In this document: positions 12,246 to 15,158 of the stretch, in pieces | How positions within the stretch are numbered: the first letter of the stretch is position 1 | Layout of the letters: each line of letters starts with the position of its first letter | Source: CAYZIC01 sp964478335 | Lineage (GTDB): Bacteria; Verrucomicrobiota; Kiritimatiellia; RFP12; DVOR01 | Length of the DNA: 15,158 bases | Direction: 5' to 3' | Assembly (NCBI GenBank): GCA_964478335.1 | Contig: CAYZIC010000056.1 | Span: 1-15,158 of the forward strand | Made by a program: the position numbers and the translations under genes | Notes under the pieces: model-generated | Told to the model about the DNA's origin: nothing | What the model saw: the letters and a program-made list of their open reading frames with translations, nothing else | The model's database searches: none

Positions 12246-14894
12246 ATGGCAAAAGCAAAGCATTTAGTAATTGTAGAATCTCCCTCTAAAGCGCATACTG
12301 TAGGTAATATCCTCGGCGCAGACTACAAGGTTATGGCCTCGGTCGGCCATATTCGCGATTTAAAAAAGCACTACCTGAGCGTCGATGTCAAGCATGACTT
12401 TGAGCCGGTATACGAAGTCCCCGCAGAAAAGAAACGCGTTGTTGCGGATCTCTGCAAAGCCGCCGAACAGGCCGACTGCATCTATCTAGCAAGCGATCCT
12501 GACCGTGAAGGGGAGGCGATCGCTTGGCACTTGAAGCAAGTCCTCTCTGAAGATGCCACCAATCAAGATAAACCCTTTTTACGCGTCCAATATAATGAGG
12601 TGACCCCACGTGCCGTCAAGGCGGCTCTGGATAACCCTGGCGAGATCGACATCGATCGTGTCGATGCTCAGCAAGCTCGTCGTGTATTGGATCGCTTGGT
12701 CGGATACCGTGTTAGCCCATTGGTGCGTAGCTCTGTCGCTGGTGGCCAGAGTGCTGGACGTGTGCAATCGGTCGCGCTACGCTTAGTCTGCGACCGCGAA
12801 AAGCTCATCCGAGATTTCGTCCCAGAATCCTACTGGCTCATGGGGGCTGATCTCGCAGCTAAGGGCGTTACCTTTACCACGCGCTTGGCTCGTATCGATG
12901 GCAAGAAGGCCGAAATCCGAGATGAGGAGTCCGCCACGCTCTTTAATCAAGAGCTCCAGTCGGCTAAACAGTTTAAGGTACAAGGTGTCAAGGTCCAAGA
13001 ACGCCAAAAGCGCCCTTACCCGCCATTTCGTACCTCAACCCTCCAGCAGTCGGCATCTAGTGTCTGCGGTTTGGCGCCAGTGCGCACAATGAGCATCGCA
13101 CAAAAACTCTACGAAGCTGGTCTCATTACCTATATGCGTACGGACTCATCGGCTATCTCGGCTGATGCACAAAAGGCTGCTGCGGCATTCCTCACCGATA
13201 AGTTTGGCGCAAGCTTTGTCCCTCCAAAACCGCCCATGTATGGTTCGCGTAAAGATGCCCAAGGCGCACACGAGGCTATCCGACCGACGGATATCTCCAA
13301 GATCCCAAATTCCTTAACGGGCTTCTCCCCACAAGAGATTAAGGTCTATGATTTGATTTGGAAACGCTTCGCCGCAAGCCAAATGAAGCCTGCGATCCTG
13401 TCGCAGCGAACGGTTGAATTCGTCCCCGTGAGCGAGGGTTTGACCCACGTCTATAGCCTCACCGCCTCTAAGACAGATGTGCAGTTTGAGGGCTTTTATA
13501 AGATTATGAAGCCCACAAGCAAGGCCAAAAAGGTCGAGGATGCCGCTGAGGATGATGAGGGTGGTGACGAGAGTGCCTCCTTGCCGATGCTTGAGGCGGA
13601 CGAACTCGCTGATTTGGTTAAGTGTCTCTCTGAGCGCAAAGAAACTACCCCACCTCCTCGCTTTAATGAAGCTTCCTTGATTAAGACCCTTGAAGAAGAC
13701 GGTGTGGGACGTCCATCGACCTATGCAACCATCGTTGAAACTCTCGACAAGCGCAAGTACGTCACCAAGGAAAATCGACAAATGGTGCCCACTGAGGCCG
13801 GACTTAAGGTCAATGACTTTTTGGTCGCAGAGATGGAGCCGATGGTTAATGTCAACTTTACTGCGGAGATGGAAACCGAGCTCGATCGCATCGAGGCTGG
13901 TGAAGTCACTTGGAAAGAAGTCCTCAGAGCCTTTTATGCCCAGCTACAAGAATGGCTCAAAGCCGATCCCAAGGTCCTCAAGGTGATCTTTGAGCAGTTT
14001 GACCAAGTTTCGCAATGGCGCGAACCTATCGAACGCGGCCGCCACGTCTATGACGACTTGGCCGTGGTCACAGAGATGAAAGCCGCCGCACAGGCTGATA
14101 CAGGCGTGACCAAGAGCCAAGTGGGACTCCTCTTGCAAATGGCTGCGCGCTATCGTGAGCAAATGCCACAGGTCGAGCAAGCCATGCAACAGGTCGGCCT
14201 CGTCCTGCCTCCGGCCCCTCCTCAAGTCGACGAAAGCCACATCGAGGAACGCTTTGAGGCGTTGGCTCCAGTGGAGTTGTCACCCTTTGATTCTCGTTTT
14301 GTCGCCTCGCTCAAGCGTCAATGGAGCAGTGGCAGACCATTCTCGGTCAAGCAATTGGCTGCATTGGATCGTGTCCTCGTGCGCAATGCTGGCCAAATCT
14401 CCGACTATCAGACTTTGGTTGACAAGATCGGATTAAATACCCAAGTCGCGGAAACTGCCGAGGTCCAGGACAATGGCTTGGCGCAAGCACTGATCGAGGC
14501 TGGGACTGCTATCCAAACATGGGACGCTCCAACCAAAAAGGGCAATCGTGTCTATGATGATCAGGATTTTTATCAAAGCTTGGCGCGGCAGTTTGAGACT
14601 AAAAAGTCCCTCTCGCCCGCCCAGTCAAGGGCGCTGACGATGTTGATCGCTCGCTACTCGGCCCAAATCCCGCAATTCGCACAGCTGACAGAACAATTCG
14701 GCATCAAGCCGCGTAAAGCTGTCGCTCGCAAAGCCGCCGCAGAAAAGCTCTCCGACCAAGAGGGCGATCAGCCGACAGAAAAGACCCCTGCCAAGGCCAA
14801 GACCAAGGCTAAAGCTAAGGCAAAAGCCCCTGCTAAATCCAAGGCTAAGGCCTCTGCTAAACCCTCTACAGCAAAGAAAACAAAAAAGGCGTAA
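12246..14894 (+). CDS. topA: DNA topoisomerase I (type IA) with atypical C-terminal repeats
   Basis: Relaxes negatively supercoiled DNA through a transient 5'-phosphotyrosine break. 882 residues. The TOPRIM domain (HLVIVESPSKA with Glu10; SDPDREGEAIAW with Asp84, Asp86 and Glu88) is followed by RVDAQQARRVLDRLVGY, SAGRVQSVALRLV, and the active-site Tyr296 in AGLITYMRTDSS. Then come GAHEAIRPTDI and LEEDGVGRPSTYA, so the catalytic core is complete. After about residue 578 no Cys4 zinc ribbon is seen. Instead there are three related helical repeats near 582-651, 669-730 and 750-820 (for example SLARQFETKKSLSPAQSRAL with ARYSAQIPQF). A final Lys/Ala-rich tail of about 40 residues resembles histone H1-like tails and should bind DNA non-specifically. 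AAGGA lies 12 nt before the ATG. Single-gene unit between a terminator and the next promoter. Confidence 0.95.
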   Translation: MAKAKHLVIVESPSKAHTVGNILGADYKVMASVGHIRDLKKHYLSVDVKHDFEPVYEVPAEKKRVVADLCKAAEQADCIYLASDPDREGEAIAWHLKQVLSEDATNQDKPFLRVQYNEVTPRAVKAALDNPGEIDIDRVDAQQARRVLDRLVGYRVSPLVRSSVAGGQSAGRVQSVALRLVCDREKLIRDFVPESYWLMGADLAAKGVTFTTRLARIDGKKAEIRDEESATLFNQELQSAKQFKVQGVKVQERQKRPYPPFRTSTLQQSASSVCGLAPVRTMSIAQKLYEAGLITYMRTDSSAISADAQKAAAAFLTDKFGASFVPPKPPMYGSRKDAQGAHEAIRPTDISKIPNSLTGFSPQEIKVYDLIWKRFAASQMKPAILSQRTVEFVPVSEGLTHVYSLTASKTDVQFEGFYKIMKPTSKAKKVEDAAEDDEGGDESASLPMLEADELADLVKCLSERKETTPPPRFNEASLIKTLEEDGVGRPSTYATIVETLDKRKYVTKENRQMVPTEAGLKVNDFLVAEMEPMVNVNFTAEMETELDRIEAGEVTWKEVLRAFYAQLQEWLKADPKVLKVIFEQFDQVSQWREPIERGRHVYDDLAVVTEMKAAAQADTGVTKSQVGLLLQMAARYREQMPQVEQAMQQVGLVLPPAPPQVDESHIEERFEALAPVELSPFDSRFVASLKRQWSSGRPFSVKQLAALDRVLVRNAGQISDYQTLVDKIGLNTQVAETAEVQDNGLAQALIEAGTAIQTWDAPTKKGNRVYDDQDFYQSLARQFETKKSLSPAQSRALTMLIARYSAQIPQFAQLTEQFGIKPRKAVARKAAAEKLSDQEGDQPTEKTPAKAKTKAKAKAKAPAKSKAKASAKPSTAKKTKKA

Positions 14895-14914
14895 GCCATT
14901 GAAGCATTCTTCGC

Positions 14915-14943
14915 TTGACCAAAACCCTAAAATGTAGTATAGT
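14915..14943 (+). promoter_or_regulatory. Strong sigma-70-type promoter for the right-edge gene
   Basis: TTGACC (14915-14920, five of six), a 17-nt spacer, TATAGT (14938-14943, five of six). It lies 38 nt before the start codon at 14982, with no terminator seen between topA and it. Confidence 0.8.
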
Positions 14944-14981
14944 ACACCCCAATTTTACTTACTCAAGGAGATTCACTAGTT

Positions 14982-15158
14982 ATGACCACTTACAATGATG
15001 TTGCTCAATCCACTGTCTTTAACGTCTTGGTTGAAGTCGACAACCTCTTCTTTAATGGTATCCGTATTGCTGCTGATATCATCCAGAGCCGTTACAAGGC
15101 TTTGGGCGCAAAGCATGTTGACGACTACACCTTTTTGCGTCAAGCCTATGGCCGCAGC
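14982..15158 (+). CDS. Unrecognised protein, N-terminal 59 residues, probably highly expressed
   Basis: The gene runs off the window. The visible part begins MTTYNDVAQSTVFNVLVEVD and continues with NLFFNGIRIAADIIQSRYKA and VDDYTFLRQAYGRS. I do not recognise it. It looks soluble and largely helical, with an amphipathic stretch at about 12-40, and has no signal peptide. ATG 14982 follows AAGGAG (14965-14970) at 11 nt and a near-consensus promoter. Codons are those of highly expressed genes (CGT only for Arg in the first 50 codons, many GTT, GCT, AAC, GAC, CTC), more biased than in its neighbours. An abundant structural or nucleoid-type protein is possible but cannot be shown from this fragment. 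Confidence 0.8.
   Translation, partial: MTTYNDVAQSTVFNVLVEVDNLFFNGIRIAADIIQSRYKALGAKHVDDYTFLRQAYGRS

Overview
The window is a piece of bacterial chromosome, or a scaffold from one, with moderate G+C. All supported genes lie on the + strand. A run of 100 N at 1543-1642 is a scaffold gap. Gene content suggests a heterotrophic bacterium, perhaps of the Verrucomicrobiota/Kiritimatiellota/Lentisphaerota group: a LacZ-type beta-galactosidase, a transglutaminase-like protein of a form I associate with those phyla, carboxynorspermidine-type polyamine synthesis, a LysM lipoprotein and a membrane nucleotide-sugar dehydratase. That placement is inference, because no rRNA gene is present.

Layout. 2-643 is the 3' end of lepA (elongation factor 4). 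644-1498 holds no convincing gene but is packed with small DNA structures: variable-stem hairpins, five tandem palindromes and a 10-bp tandem repeat. It ends in an operator-like palindrome and a near-consensus promoter that points into the gap. 1643-4279 is a GH2 beta-galactosidase whose N-terminus lies in the gap; a hairpin plus T-tract terminator follows at 4394-4428. A transglutaminase-like gene (4571-5515) has its own promoter. 5516-6170 is a second gene-poor region, with hairpins, an inverted copy of a repeat seen at 1351-1441, and a seven-unit direct-repeat array with an exact 23-bp period.

6281-12077 reads as one operon of six genes: LysM/TPR-like lipoprotein, a small membrane protein, nspC, an RlmB/TrmH-type rRNA methyltransferase, a CDP-alcohol phosphatidyltransferase, and a FlaA1/CapD-like UDP-sugar dehydratase. 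Gaps between genes are 2-32 nt, with a promoter at 6171-6199 and a strong terminator at 12107-12141. topA follows with its own promoter. Its product lacks recognisable C-terminal zinc ribbons and instead carries three copies of a helical repeat and a Lys/Ala tail. The right edge holds the start of an unrecognised gene with a strong promoter and codons typical of high expression.

The genes are mostly housekeeping and envelope functions. The unusual part is the non-coding sequence. At least seven intergenic hairpins have different stems but the same C-GNA-G triloop, there are two unrelated tandem arrays of about 23 bp, and leader-like 13-mers sit in front of variable hairpins. I found no CRISPR array, tRNA, rRNA, integrase or transposase. 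I do not see a clear new multi-gene system; the hairpin and array elements and the topoisomerase C-terminal repeats are the best leads.
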